A DNA stretch of 64,000 nucleotides from Nocardia acididurans (GTDB taxonomy: Bacteria > Actinomycetota > Actinomycetes > Mycobacteriales > Mycobacteriaceae), in NCBI RefSeq assembly GCF_016741815.1, contig NZ_JAERRJ010000004.1:248001-312000 (forward strand). The letters are read 5' to 3'. Below the pieces are notes generated by a model. It made no database searches and was not told the origin of the DNA. It saw nothing but the letters and a program-made list of their open reading frames with translations. The position numbers and the translations under genes are program-made. This document shows, one piece after another, positions 1-10,191 of the stretch (positions are counted from its first letter, which is position 1; every line of letters begins with the position of its first letter).

Positions 1-33
1 ACACGACTCAAGAAAAGTTTGGGAGTGACGTGA
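1..33 (+). CDS. 3' end of an ECF sigma factor gene (probably sigK-like), partial
   Basis: Only the last ten codons (TRLKKSLGVT) and a TGA stop at 31-33 are inside the window. The residues fit the end of sigma region 4.2 helix-turn-helix, where ECF factors read TR(I/L)..GL..L. The next gene begins two bases later with RskA-like sequence, and sigK-rskA is a known pair, so SigK is the best guess. The upstream sequence needed to confirm it is missing. Confidence 0.5.
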   Translation, partial: TRLKKSLGVT

Positions 34-34
34 G

Positions 35-346
35 ATGAACGAAAGCCAGATCGATCTCGCGCACACTGTCGCGCTCGGATCGATCGGCGACGAAGATCAG
101 CGCGCAGTGCAGGACATCCTGGATACCGACGACCCGGTACTGCGCGCGGACTTCACCCAGGAAGTGCAGCAGACCCGAGAAGCTCTCGCCCTGTTCGCGA
201 CCGCGGCGGCCACGCCGCCGCCCGCCGCGCTCCGCGACCGCCTCCTCGCCGCCATTGCCACGGACCCGGCGCCGGCAACCGCAATCCATCACCACACCAC
301 CTACCGCCCGGCCAACGGACGAAGTTCCCACCCCGTCCACGACTGA
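35..346 (+). CDS. Truncated RskA-like anti-sigma factor (cytoplasmic domain only)
   Basis: A 103-residue protein resembling the N-terminal, sigma-binding part of anti-sigma-K factor RskA: a Leu/Ala-rich stretch with an early ALGSIGDED element (about residues 13-21), then helices matching the DFTQEVQQTREALALF pattern around residues 48-63. Full RskA is about 230-250 residues, with a membrane helix and an extracytoplasmic domain used for regulated proteolysis. Here the reading frame stops right after the cytoplasmic domain and no membrane helix is encoded downstream in any frame. The ATG is one base past the sigma-factor stop, so the two are probably translationally coupled. A soluble anti-sigma factor could still bind the sigma factor but could not receive the usual membrane-protease signal. 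A nonsense or frameshift remnant is the alternative. Confidence 0.7.
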   Translation: MNESQIDLAHTVALGSIGDEDQRAVQDILDTDDPVLRADFTQEVQQTREALALFATAAATPPPAALRDRLLAAIATDPAPATAIHHHTTYRPANGRSSHPVHD

Positions 347-485
347 GGCGCTTTTTCGCAGCTCCGCGAATCCGGGCGCCCGCCCAGTTGGTTCCGCACC
401 AATTACGGCAAACGTCCGGATCGCCACCAGTTTTCGCGCCCCTCCCGCCAGCCCACCCCGGCTGCGCCGGAAGCGCAAATGCAAG

Positions 486-518
486 GCCCCTGAACAGGAT
501 TCGCGTTCAGGGGCTTTT
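486..518 (+). terminator. Rho-independent terminator after the rskA-like gene
   Basis: A perfect 10-bp stem (GCCCCTGAAC at 486-495 with GTTCAGGGGC at 505-514) with a 9-nt loop is followed by TTTT on the + strand. It closes the sigma/anti-sigma unit before the next gene. Confidence 0.85.
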
Positions 519-612
519 CCGTGCCGAACTCCGGGTCTGGGCGCGCGCGGACCGCGACTGCTAGCGTCGAGGGCTGTTGCATCACCGTTTCAGTTCGGGG
601 GGAGAAGGTTTC

Positions 613-1593
613 ATGTCGCTACGCGCGCTGACCGAGTTCATCCAGCGGCAGACCGAAGCGGCGGAGATCCAGTCCATCGAAAGCGGCCGCGGACTGTGGC
701 TGCCACCCGACGCCGGCGCCGAAGTCGGCGAGATGATGTCGGCCCGGACACCCGCGGAACTCACCGCGTCCGTCGTCGAACTACGCAACCTCATGCCCGG
801 CGGAGACCTGTTCCACAATGCCGTGCTCGCGCTCCTGTGCGGATCGCTGGTGGAGAACGGGGCCGACGCGGGCGGCGCCATCGACGCCACCCTGGAACTG
901 CTCGTACGGCAACTGGACGCCTTCGCCGAACGGCCCGACGCCGAGGTGCTGGCGGCGAGCCGGTTGAGCTTCCCCGCGGCCATGACGATGCTCAGCCGAT
1001 CCAGGGAGACGCGCAAACGGTGGCGGGAACGCCCCGACGTGATGGAACGGCTGGACGAGCTCGAGGACAACGACTTCGTGCCGTTCTTCCTGCGCGAGAT
1101 CTTCACCCTGCACGACGACTTCGAGATCCTGCTGCTCGATCCGAAGAACCGGCGGGCCTTCCGATTCCGGCTGATCGCGGTGCGGGACCGGCTGTATCAC
1201 GCCTACGCGCTGCTCCAGGACGCCCTGCTGCGCCATGCCGGACCGGGCTACCTCGACGCCGAACCCGTCGATCCGGACGCGGTGAACTACGCGCGCAATA
1301 CCGGGCTGGACTACAGCGACCCGGGCGCGTGGGAGCGCATCCGCGATCATCAGCGCTTCAATTTCGCCTACCCCGGCGGCCTGTTCATGCCGGGCTCTGC
1401 TTCACCCCTGGAGCTGCCGCAGCTGGACGGAATCCCGTTCCTGGTGGTCGAACCCAAGCTGACGCATTTCGGATGGCAGCCGTCGAATATGTATCCCGTT
1501 CTGCACGAGGCGCTGCGGGCGTCCGCGGAGCTGATCGAGGAACTCGACCCGGCGGCCGCCGAGGGCCTGCTGGCCCGCTGCGGCCTGGCCTGA
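613..1593 (+). CDS. Conserved hypothetical protein, soluble, unknown function
   Basis: A 326-residue acidic, mostly helical protein with no signal peptide, membrane helix or motif I recognise. ATG 613 is chosen because a GGGGAGAAGG Shine-Dalgarno lies just upstream (about 599-608); an in-frame ATG at 577 has none. The middle is rich in charged helices (RSRETRKRWRERPDVMERL, about residues 125-143). The C-terminal third has aromatic/Pro-rich loops (YPGGLFMPGSAS) and ends in a helical EALRASAELIEELDP segment. It stands alone between two hairpin terminators, so it is probably monocistronic. I cannot assign a function. Confidence 0.75.
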   Translation: MSLRALTEFIQRQTEAAEIQSIESGRGLWLPPDAGAEVGEMMSARTPAELTASVVELRNLMPGGDLFHNAVLALLCGSLVENGADAGGAIDATLELLVRQLDAFAERPDAEVLAASRLSFPAAMTMLSRSRETRKRWRERPDVMERLDELEDNDFVPFFLREIFTLHDDFEILLLDPKNRRAFRFRLIAVRDRLYHAYALLQDALLRHAGPGYLDAEPVDPDAVNYARNTGLDYSDPGAWERIRDHQRFNFAYPGGLFMPGSASPLELPQLDGIPFLVVEPKLTHFGWQPSNMYPVLHEALRASAELIEELDPAAAEGLLARCGLA

Positions 1594-1600
1594 CGCGAAA

Positions 1601-1629
1601 GCCCCCGGACACGGTGCGTGTCCGGGGGC
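1601..1629 (-). terminator. Terminator downstream of groEL
   Basis: A perfect 12-bp inverted repeat (GCCCCCGGACAC, 1601-1612, with its complement at 1618-1629) has a 5-nt loop. On the minus strand it is followed by TTT, so it suits groEL. It can also stop the convergent + gene ending at 1593. Confidence 0.8.
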
Positions 1630-1656
1630 CTGTCGCTTCGCTCAGCGAGACCGCAC

Positions 1657-3700
<2,044 letters not shown>

Positions 3701-3858
3701 GTTGAGCCCTCCACTTTCAGGGGATTCTTCGCGCCCGGGGCTGTTCCCCGAGCTCACGGATAGGTCTTGCCGACCCTGTGCGTCGCCCCGTCGTCGCGGG
3801 TGCCGGGACTCCTGCCCAGTAGTCGTTTGCTGGCACCTGAGCACACATCCAGTGCCAA

Positions 3859-3885
3859 CTAGCACTCTATACACGGGAGTGCCAG
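3859..3885 (-). promoter_or_regulatory. CIRCE operator (HrcA site) for groES-groEL
   Basis: The half-sites CTAGCACTC and GAGTGCCAG are separated by 9 bp, matching the CIRCE consensus with one mismatched pair. The repeat lies about 160 bp upstream of the groES GTG. A partial extra half-site (AGTGCCAACT) lies at 3851-3860. This predicts HrcA repression that is relieved by heat shock. Confidence 0.9.
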
Positions 3886-3892
3886 CGCTCAA
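3864..3892 (-). promoter_or_regulatory. Putative groES promoter overlapping CIRCE
   Basis: On the minus strand TTGAGC (3892-3887) is followed after 17 bp by TAGAGT (3869-3864), which resembles -35 and -10 boxes. The -10 falls inside the left CIRCE half-site, which would explain repression by steric block. The assignment is from sequence only. Confidence 0.5.
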
Positions 3893-4347
3893 GGCTGGGC
3901 TCTGCCATCAAGACCAACCAATACTTGTCATCCGTCCAGGCAGTGCCGGTCATCGGTCCAGGCAGGACCCGTAACCGAGACACACAACGCGACTCGCCGA
4001 CTGGAACGGCCGGGGAATCTGAGGGCTTCCAAAGAAAAACGAAAATCTGTAACGTTCGGATAACGGAATGTGACACCATTGACGACGGCCGCGCGACGGC
4101 ATCACATCGGATACGTCACGCGCCGCATCGAAAGTTACAGAGTGCTTCACCCCACTGCACGGCAGCGCCCGCGCAGCGCAGAGACGAGAGCAAGACCGCA
4201 AGTGATCGCCGGCTGGTCCCGACGCCCCATCGGACGAGGGCTCAGCTTGATCCGTAGCTCGGATTCGTCCGTCACCAGCGAGACGTTTCCGCAGTCCGTT
4301 CGAGATGGTCGGTTACAGCAGGACCATCCGCTCGAAGGGAGGTGAAC

Positions 4348-5817
4348 ATGCGAACATCCCTCGGCATCTCCGCCGGGAACGAGGTGGTGTGCTCGGCGAC
4401 TGTCGCCACCGCGCCCAACGGAGCCCAGACTTTCGACTACCGTGTCGTCACCGCCGACACGGCCCATTCCGATCTCGGCGATCTGGTGGCCTCCTCCATC
4501 GAGTTGATGACCACCCAGATTCCGCGCGACATCGTGCACCCCGTCGGCAGCCACCACATCACGCCACTCGTCCAGCACGATGCCGAACCCTCCGCGCCGG
4601 GTGATATCGCGGTCGCCTATCGAGACCGGGAGCAGGCTCAGATCATCCGCTCGGCTATCGGGCGGCAACGCCGGGCCGTGCAGCTCATCCCGGAAAGCAC
4701 CGCGGCTCTCGCGTTCCTGCGCCACACCGGCCTGCTGGACCGCTACGACACGGTCGCCGTACTCGATCTGGGCGCCACCGGCACCACCGTCACCGTGGCC
4801 GACCACGCCGACGACACCGTGCTGCGCTCCGAGCGCACCACGGCCATCAGCGGCAACGCCATCGACGAACTGATCCTGCAGCACCTGCTCGACTGCCACC
4901 TCGCCCGGCGCGGCACCCGGCCCAACCGCGGCATGCTGCTGAACCGCAGCCGGGCCGCGAAGGAACACCTGTCCATCGCGCCCGCGGTGACCATCGACCA
5001 CGTGGCGGGGCAGGCCATCAAGCTCACGCGGGTCGATTTCGAGGAGCTCGTCTCCGATCTGGTGCGTGAACTCGCCGTGTTCACGCGCGGCGTATTCGTG
5101 CGTGCGCCCAAGTTCCCCGAGGCCGTGGCCCTCATCGGCGGCGGCGCGAACACCCCGATGATCCTGGCCAGTCTGGAACGCCAGCTCGACGTGCCGGTGC
5201 TGACCGTGCCCGAGCCGGAATCCGCCATCGCGAAAGGCGCTGCGCTGGTTGCCGATTCGCAGGCCACCAATGCCTTCCCGGTGATCAACCTGAGCTCCGA
5301 CGCCCCGGTCGGCACCTTCACCAAACTCGCGGGCACGCTTGCGGGAGCCATCGTCGTGGTCGGCCTCATCGTCGGCTACGGGGTCAAGGAGCTGGTTCCC
5401 GAACCCCAGGGCACCAACTACTCCCCCAGCACCGGCAACCAGGCCCCGCAGAACCCCACCCCGCCGACCACCGGCCCCACCACCGGCAACGGCATCACCA
5501 CCCCCGCCATCCCCAACCGGAGTCCGGCCCAGCGCACCACCGGGCCCACGGCCAACACCAACGGCCAGCCCGGCACCCCCAACGGCATCCAGACCCCCTC
5601 GGCCACCACGGTCCAGCAGCCGCCCCTGCGTCCCGACCCCGGCCTACCCCAGATCCCCTTCCCCGCCGATCTCCCCCGCATCCTCGGCCCCCTCCTGGGC
5701 AGCACCCTCGCCCCCTCGGAAACACCCGACCCCGAATCCCCGACCAAACCCGCCGCCCCCCGCAGCAACTCGGGCTCCGCCGGCGGCACCACAACCCTGG
5801 TCCGCCCGACCGACTAG
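4348..5817 (+). CDS. Membrane-anchored Hsp70-like protein with Pro-rich tail
   Basis: A 489-residue protein. The first ~310 residues have the actin/Hsp70 ATPase fold: LGISAGNE at the start (phosphate-1-like), VLDLGATGTTVTVAD near residue 137 (phosphate 2), and ALIGGGANTPMI near residue 265 followed by AKGAALVA (adenosine motif). The Hsp70 substrate-binding domain is missing. It is replaced by one membrane helix (about 330-350, GTLAGAIVVVGLIVGYGV) and a ~135-residue Pro/Thr/Gly-rich tail, probably outside the membrane. ATG 4348 follows AGGGAGG at the right distance; GTG 4342 is less likely. Such proteins are found across mycolata and sometimes near type VII secretion or cell-wall genes. The substrate is unknown. 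Confidence 0.8.
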   Translation: MRTSLGISAGNEVVCSATVATAPNGAQTFDYRVVTADTAHSDLGDLVASSIELMTTQIPRDIVHPVGSHHITPLVQHDAEPSAPGDIAVAYRDREQAQIIRSAIGRQRRAVQLIPESTAALAFLRHTGLLDRYDTVAVLDLGATGTTVTVADHADDTVLRSERTTAISGNAIDELILQHLLDCHLARRGTRPNRGMLLNRSRAAKEHLSIAPAVTIDHVAGQAIKLTRVDFEELVSDLVRELAVFTRGVFVRAPKFPEAVALIGGGANTPMILASLERQLDVPVLTVPEPESAIAKGAALVADSQATNAFPVINLSSDAPVGTFTKLAGTLAGAIVVVGLIVGYGVKELVPEPQGTNYSPSTGNQAPQNPTPPTTGPTTGNGITTPAIPNRSPAQRTTGPTANTNGQPGTPNGIQTPSATTVQQPPLRPDPGLPQIPFPADLPRILGPLLGSTLAPSETPDPESPTKPAAPRSNSGSAGGTTTLVRPTD

Positions 5818-5850
5818 CGTCCGGACGCCCGGCGACTGCGCGCATTCGGC

Positions 5851-6432
5851 TCAGGGGCGGTCGAGTTCCGCTGCCATGCGGGCGGTGATCGCGGTCAGTA
5901 CGCGGGCGGTCGTGGCCAGATCCTCCGGCGTGACAACGCTGTAGGCGTCCTGCACGATCGCGCCCGATACGGTACGAACCTCACCCGCGAGAGTTGTTCC
6001 GGTCTCGGTGGGTTCGACCAGGCCGCCGGGTGCGGCCCGCAGCAGGGCGCTGTCGAGCAGTGCGCTCAGCGCGGCTTCGATGTCGACCGGATTCCACTGG
6101 GTCATCGCGGCGATGCGGGCGATGTGGGCGGATCGTTCGACCGGTCCACCGGCGGCCACCGCCTGGTTGAGCACGATCCACTGGTGCTCGTCGAGGGTGG
6201 TGCCGGCCAGCGCGCGGGCCAGAACGGCGGTGTGGTGCTTCTCGGCCTGGCCGATGATCGAGGGGCTCAGGGTGGCCTGGATCGTGGCCGGAGCCTGTGC
6301 GGTCGTACTCGCGGCCACGACGGCGCTACTGGACGGCCCCGCGTCGACGGCCGCTGCGTGACAACCGGCGAGCAGCAGCGTCGCGCCGATGACCGACACC
6401 GCGACGCCGACCGTGGCAGTTCTGCTGGACAT
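5851..6432 (-). CDS. Lipoprotein with a MarR/winged-helix-like domain
   Basis: A 193-residue protein. The N-terminus is a lipoprotein signal peptide ending in the lipobox LLAGC (Cys about residue 23). After an Ala/Ser-rich linker, residues ~55-190 closely match the neighbouring cytoplasmic protein at 6521-6967, including EKHH, ALAGTTLDEHQWIVLNQA, MTQWNP and LVEPTETGTTLAG. That pattern resembles a MarR-type winged-helix plus dimerisation helix. A DNA-binding fold exported and lipid-anchored is unexpected; it must have a different role, or the signal may have been added after duplication. A 57-bp stretch is identical between the two genes. GAAGAGG precedes the ATG at 6432. Confidence 0.7.
   Translation of the reverse strand: MSSRTATVGVAVSVIGATLLLAGCHAAAVDAGPSSSAVVAASTTAQAPATIQATLSPSIIGQAEKHHTAVLARALAGTTLDEHQWIVLNQAVAAGGPVERSAHIARIAAMTQWNPVDIEAALSALLDSALLRAAPGGLVEPTETGTTLAGEVRTVSGAIVQDAYSVVTPEDLATTARVLTAITARMAAELDRP
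6161..6217. repeat. 57-bp identical segment shared with 6831-6887
   Basis: The segment from GCCTGGTTGAGCACG to CAGCGCGCGG is identical in both copies and in the same orientation. It encodes the core ALAGTTLDEHQWIVLNQA motif of the paralogous pair. Identity at third positions points to recent duplication or gene conversion. Confidence 0.9.
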
Positions 6433-6520
6433 TTGTGAAACCTCTTCCGATGCGGGCTATCTGGGTGCCCTCGAGTCAGCGGATCGCGCGGCTCCCGGGC
6501 CGGGAGACGCCGTGCCGTGG

Positions 6521-6967
6521 TCAGGCGCGGGCCAGTTCCTGGGCCATGCGGGCGGTGACGGTGGCCAGCACCCGGGCCGCGACGGCCAGGTCCTCGGGAG
6601 CGACCGCGCCGTAGGCGGCGGCGACGATCGCGCCGGATTCGGCGCGGATCCTGCCTGCGAGGGTTGTGCCGGTCTCGGTGGGTTCGACCAGGCCATCGGG
6701 CGTGGTCGCGAGCAGGCCGCCAGCGAGCAGTGCGTCCAGGGCGGTCACCACGTCGGCGGGGTTCCACTGGGTCATCGCGGCGATGCGGGCGGTGTACGCG
6801 GCCCGTTCGACCGGTTCGGCTGCGGCCAGTGCCTGGTTGAGCACGATCCACTGGTGCTCGTCGAGGGTGGTGCCGGCCAGCGCGCGGTTCAGGATCGCGG
6901 CGTGGTGCTTCTCGGCCTGGCCGACGATGGCGGGGTTCAGGGTGGCCGGGGTGGTGGTGGTGGTCAT
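6521..6967 (-). CDS. MarR-like winged-helix protein, probable regulator
   Basis: A 148-residue cytoplasmic paralogue of the lipoprotein at 5851-6432. The start at ATG 6967 (MTTTTTPATL) is preceded by GGAGAT; upstream extensions in the same frame are not protein-like. The domain (residues ~15-148) has a helix-rich layout with a wing-like LVEPTETGTTLAG segment near residue 100, as in MarR-family repressors acting on small ligands. It is divergent from the TetR gene at 7098, separated by 130 bp, so both may act on the shared intergenic region. The ligand is unknown. Confidence 0.65.
   Translation of the reverse strand: MTTTTTPATLNPAIVGQAEKHHAAILNRALAGTTLDEHQWIVLNQALAAAEPVERAAYTARIAAMTQWNPADVVTALDALLAGGLLATTPDGLVEPTETGTTLAGRIRAESGAIVAAAYGAVAPEDLAVAARVLATVTARMAQELARA
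6831..6887. repeat. 57-bp identical segment shared with 6161-6217
   Basis: Second copy, inside the cytoplasmic MarR-like gene. The flanking bases differ on both sides, so the identity is limited to the conserved core. Confidence 0.9.
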
Positions 6968-7084
6968 TGCGATCTCCTCGTTCGGTGTTGCTCGTTGACG
7001 AGATCGATTCTGACACTGAGTTCCATAAGTGCGCAAGTACCAATTTCTATTGAGTTTCTTTCGTGCCCGAGGTTCTCTTCGCGT

Positions 7085-7090
7085 TAGGAT
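7085..7090 (+). promoter_or_regulatory. -10 box of a leaderless promoter for the TetR gene
   Basis: TAGGAT ends 7 nt before ATG 7098, which places transcription start at or next to the start codon. There is no Shine-Dalgarno. The same layout recurs at other genes in the window. Confidence 0.55.
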
Positions 7091-7097
7091 TCCGGGT

Positions 7098-7718
7098 ATG
7101 CCTGCAGACGACCGCGCCCTGCCGCTGCGTGAACGCAAACGGATACGCACCCGCCGCGCCCTCGCCGACGCCGCACTGCGGCTCTTCGCGGAAAAGGGTT
7201 TCGCCGCCACCACCGTGGAGGAACTGGTCGACGCGGCGGAGGTGTCCCGCAGCACATTCTTCCGGGCCTTCGCCACCAAGGAAGCCGTGGCCATCGAGGC
7301 CGAAACCGAGCTGTGGACGGGCTATCTCGACACCCTGACCAGCCACGATCTCACCGGTCCGGTCCTGACCGCACTGCACGACATCCTCACCGACGCCATC
7401 GCCGCACTACCCGAGGACTGGGACGAGCGCTACATCGCCACCCGGCAGCTGGTGCTCACCGCGCCCAGCTTGCTCGGCCACGTCGAATACGCCCGTTCCG
7501 GCGTGGAAACCCAAGTAGCCCAGCATCTCTCGGGCAAACTCGCCCTCCCCGAAGGCGACCTGCGTCCGCGGATCCTCGCCGAACTGACCACCACCGCCTG
7601 GAGCACCGCCGGCCGCGGCTGGGTCGCCGACAACGGCAAGGGCGGCCGCTCCGGCCTGCTCGAGCGTCTGCGCCTGGCCTTCGCAGCCATTCCCGCGGCA
7701 CTCCAGCTGTCGGCGTGA
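7098..7718 (+). CDS. TetR-family transcriptional regulator
   Basis: A 206-residue repressor. Residues ~10-60 form a canonical TetR helix-turn-helix: RTRRALADAALRLFAEKGF, then TTVEELVDAAEVSRSTFFR and FATKEAV. The C-terminal domain is helical and presumably binds a small ligand. ATG 7098 fits both the domain start and a leaderless -10 box. It is divergent from the MarR-like gene at 6521-6967 and may control that pair and itself. No effector can be named from sequence. Confidence 0.9.
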   Translation: MPADDRALPLRERKRIRTRRALADAALRLFAEKGFAATTVEELVDAAEVSRSTFFRAFATKEAVAIEAETELWTGYLDTLTSHDLTGPVLTALHDILTDAIAALPEDWDERYIATRQLVLTAPSLLGHVEYARSGVETQVAQHLSGKLALPEGDLRPRILAELTTTAWSTAGRGWVADNGKGGRSGLLERLRLAFAAIPAALQLSA

Positions 7719-7731
7719 TCGCGCGCCGGAT

Positions 7732-7752
7732 CGACGCCACAGCCGGGCGTCG
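7732..7752. terminator. Weak hairpin between convergent TetR and tsaD genes
   Basis: A 7-bp stem (CGACGCC at 7732-7738, GGCGTCG at 7746-7752) with a 7-nt loop lies in the 40-bp gap between convergent genes. There is no T-run, so it is a tentative bidirectional terminator. Confidence 0.35.
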
Positions 7753-7758
7753 AGGGCG

Positions 7759-8790
7759 TCAGAGGCGGCTGGTGGAGACCGGGAGGCCGGGGTCCGTGGC
7801 CACCGTCAGCTCGGAAGGTTGTGCGCCGCCGGCGATGATGTGAGCGCCGAGGGTGGCGATCATGACGCCGTTGTCGGTGCAGAGGCGGGGCTTGGGGACG
7901 CGCAGGGTCAGACCCGCTGCGGCGCAGCGTTCTTCGGCCAGGGAGCGGATGCGCGAGTTCGCGGTGGCGCCGCCGCCGAGGACGATGGTGTCGACGCCGA
8001 CATCCTGGGCGGCGCGGACGGCCTTCATGGTGAGGACGTCGGCGACGGCTTCCTGGAAGGAGGCGGCAATGTCGGGGATGGGGAGGTCGCGGCCTTCGCG
8101 CTGGGCCGCTTCGACATAGCGAGCCACCGCGGTTTTCAGGCCGGAGAAGGAGAAGTCGTAGCGGGGGTCGCGGGGACCGGTCATACCGCGCGGGAAGGCG
8201 ATGGCGGTCGGATCGCCTTCGGCCGCAATGGAATCCAGGACGGGCCCGCCCGGATAGCCGAGGCCGAGCAGACGGGCCACCTTGTCGAAGGCTTCGCCCG
8301 CGGCGTCGTCGACGGTGCTGCCCAGCTCGGTGATGGGCTGGGCCAGGTCGGTCACCTGCAGCAGATGGGTGTGCCCGCCGGAGACGAGCAGGGCGACGGC
8401 AGGCGGCATGGGGCCGTGCTCGAGGGTGTCGACGGCGACGTGACCGCCGAGGTGGTTGAGCGCGTAGAAGGGGATGTCCCACGCTGCCGCATAGGCTTTC
8501 GCGGCCGCGACACCGACCAGCAGCGCACCCGCGAGTCCGGGGCCGATGGTGACGGCGAGGGCATCGGGCTGCTCGATATCGGCGGTTGCCAGGGCGCGAC
8601 GCATCGCGGGCACGATGGCCTCGAGGTGCGCGCGGGAGGCGATCTCGGGCACCACGCCGCCGAAACGGGCATGCTGATCGACGCTCGAGGCGACCTCGTC
8701 GGCGAGCAGTTCGCAGGTGCCATCCGGCCGGTAGCGGACGATGCCGACTCCCGTTTCGTCGCAGGAGCTTTCGATACCCATGACGATCAT
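7759..8790 (-). CDS. tsaD: tRNA N6-adenosine threonylcarbamoyltransferase TsaD
   Basis: A 343-residue catalytic subunit of t6A synthesis. It transfers the threonylcarbamoyl group from TC-AMP to A37 of ANN-decoding tRNAs. It shows the Kae1/TsaD signature: [11 protein letters not shown] at the N-terminus, [12 protein letters not shown] near residue 45, the metal-binding HLGGH near residue 112, and [10 protein letters not shown] near residue 134. [20 protein letters not shown] and the [13 protein letters not shown]-terminal motif are also present. The length is normal. Its start overlaps the rimI stop by 4 bp (ATGA), and it is the last gene of an alr-tsaE-tsaB-rimI-tsaD cluster that gathers its partners TsaB and TsaE. 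Confidence 0.97.
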   Translation of the reverse strand: MIVMGIESSCDETGVGIVRYRPDGTCELLADEVASSVDQHARFGGVVPEIASRAHLEAIVPAMRRALATADIEQPDALAVTIGPGLAGALLVGVAAAKAYAAAWDIPFYALNHLGGHVAVDTLEHGPMPPAVALLVSGGHTHLLQVTDLAQPITELGSTVDDAAGEAFDKVARLLGLGYPGGPVLDSIAAEGDPTAIAFPRGMTGPRDPRYDFSFSGLKTAVARYVEAAQREGRDLPIPDIAASFQEAVADVLTMKAVRAAQDVGVDTIVLGGGATANSRIRSLAEERCAAAGLTLRVPKPRLCTDNGVMIATLGAHIIAGGAQPSELTVATDPGLPVSTSRL

Positions 8791-9398
8791 GACAGGACCT
8801 CGGTGCCGGTTGCGGATTCGGTTGCGCCGGGCGCGGATTCGGTTGCGCCATCGGCGGACTCGGCTGCGCCGTCGACCGATCCGGCTGTGCCGTCAGCGGA
8901 TTCGGCGGCCGAGATCCCCGGAACATCCTGCGGGAAGCCGGCCATGGCGGGTCGGCGCATGGTGTACGCGTCGGCGCCGCTGGGCTGGTAGTAGTTCTTG
9001 CGCAGGCCGATGATGTGGAAGCCGTGCTTCTCGTAGAGCGCGATGGCGGGCGCGTTGTCGGTGCGCACCTCGAGGAACACCGGGCCGCCGCGCCGACCGG
9101 CCTCGGCGAGCAGTGCGGTCAGCAGCAGGGTGCCGACGCCGCCGCGATGGAAGCGCGGGTCGACGCCGATGGTGTGGATCTCGGCTTCGGGATGTTCGAT
9201 GTCACCGAGCAGCGCGATACCGGCGTAGCCGAGCATGCGGCCGTCCTCGCGGGCGGTGATGTAGCGGTTGTGCGGCCCGGCCAGTTCGGACAGGAACGAC
9301 ACCTCGTGCCAGGGGTCGTCCTCGGGGAACAGCAGCTGCTCGAGTTGCGCGCAGCGGGTGGCATCGGAGGGGCGCATCGGTTCGATGCGGATGGTCAT
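8787..9398 (-). CDS. rimI: Ribosomal protein alanine N-acetyltransferase RimI (GNAT), with repetitive tail
   Basis: A 203-residue acetyltransferase. Residues ~1-155 are a GNAT domain with the acetyl-CoA loop [17 protein letters not shown] (R-x-x-G-x-G/A type, near residue 75) and [19 protein letters not shown] (about 105-123), typical of RimI, which acetylates the N-terminus of S18. ATG 9398 overlaps the tsaB stop (ATGA). The last ~38 residues are a low-complexity Ala/Glu/Ser/Gly tail of imperfect repeats (such as [16 protein letters not shown]) not needed for GNAT function. It lies between tsaB and tsaD, as in other actinobacteria. Confidence 0.93.
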   Translation of the reverse strand: MTIRIEPMRPSDATRCAQLEQLLFPEDDPWHEVSFLSELAGPHNRYITAREDGRMLGYAGIALLGDIEHPEAEIHTIGVDPRFHRGGVGTLLLTALLAEAGRRGGPVFLEVRTDNAPAIALYEKHGFHIIGLRKNYYQPSGADAYTMRRPAMAGFPQDVPGISAAESADGTAGSVDGAAESADGATESAPGATESATGTEVLS

Positions 9399-10087
9399 CG
9401 GCCCACCTGCGCGTAGCTGCGCTCGACCGCGTCGGGGCGGCGCAGGTAGAGCGGGATCAAGGGTTCGGGGGTGACGCCGGACAGCAGATCGCGGGCCGCG
9501 ACGCGCACCAGCCCGGCCGGGGACGGGGTCTCCACGGGCAGCACCGGCAGATCGAAATAGTCGACGTGCGAGGCGGATCCGGCGATGACGGTGGCCGCGG
9601 CCGGATCCAGGTCGGCGGGTTTGCACACGGCCGGGCCCTCGACGCGTCCTTCGGCGCGGTAGCGCGCCCAGTACACCTCGCGGCGGCGGGCATCGGTGAC
9701 GACCAGCAGTTCCACCGGGTCGGCGTGGTCGCGCAGATAGCTCTCGGTGTCGGCGGCGACGGCGTCGAGGCTGCACACACCGTGCACCGGCACGCCGAGA
9801 GCGTCACCGAAGGCGGCCGCGGTGGCCATGCCGACACGCAGACCGGTGAAGGGTCCGGGGCCGATTCCGGCGACGACGGCGCCGATCTCGCCGCGTGACC
9901 GGCCGGATTCGGCCAGGCAGGCCAGGATCTGCGGGGTCAGCACCTCGTTGTGCGCGCGTGCGTCCACGGTCACCTTGGAGGTGATCGTGGTGATACGAGG
10001 TGCGGTTGCCCCGGCGTCCGCCGGTTCCAGTTCCACCAGTCCCGCCGTCACGGCTGGGGTCGCGGTGTCGACAGCCAGTACAAGCAT
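9395..10087 (-). CDS. tsaB: tRNA t6A biosynthesis protein TsaB
   Basis: A 230-residue ASKHA-fold partner that dimerises with TsaD and is needed for t6A37 formation. It starts MLVLAVDTATPAV and has IGPGPFTGLRVGMATA near residue 75, both TsaB hallmarks. The start at ATG 10087 is set by the conserved N-terminus; longer in-frame starts would add a low-complexity extension. It is followed by rimI with a 4-bp overlap, and TsaE lies 104 bp upstream on the same strand. Confidence 0.95.
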   Translation of the reverse strand: MLVLAVDTATPAVTAGLVELEPADAGATAPRITTITSKVTVDARAHNEVLTPQILACLAESGRSRGEIGAVVAGIGPGPFTGLRVGMATAAAFGDALGVPVHGVCSLDAVAADTESYLRDHADPVELLVVTDARRREVYWARYRAEGRVEGPAVCKPADLDPAAATVIAGSASHVDYFDLPVLPVETPSPAGLVRVAARDLLSGVTPEPLIPLYLRRPDAVERSYAQVGR

Positions 10088-10191
10088 GATTGCCCCAACA
10101 ATACAGTTCCGACTGTCCCGCCTCTCCGAGACTTCAGCGCATGGCTGAGAGCCGTGACCTGTTCCACACGCGTGTCGGCGGTCGTGAGCAG

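Larger units (their letters stand above)
3701..4347. other. Intergenic region between groES and the Hsp70-like gene
   Basis: There is no convincing gene in these 647 bases. The groES half holds the CIRCE site and promoter. A locally A-rich stretch (about 4029-4050) precedes TGTAACG at 4048-4054 and a similar ATAACG at 4060-4065, then GTGACA at 4070-4075. The inverted form GTTACA occurs at 4134-4139. This could be a response-regulator site for the + gene at 4348. I see no other structure. Confidence 0.5.

Noticed and set aside
8787..9776. Long rimI reading with an Arg-rich N-terminal extension
   Set aside because: The extension is a shadow of tsaB; the GNAT domain begins at ATG 9398, which overlaps the tsaB stop in the usual coupled manner.
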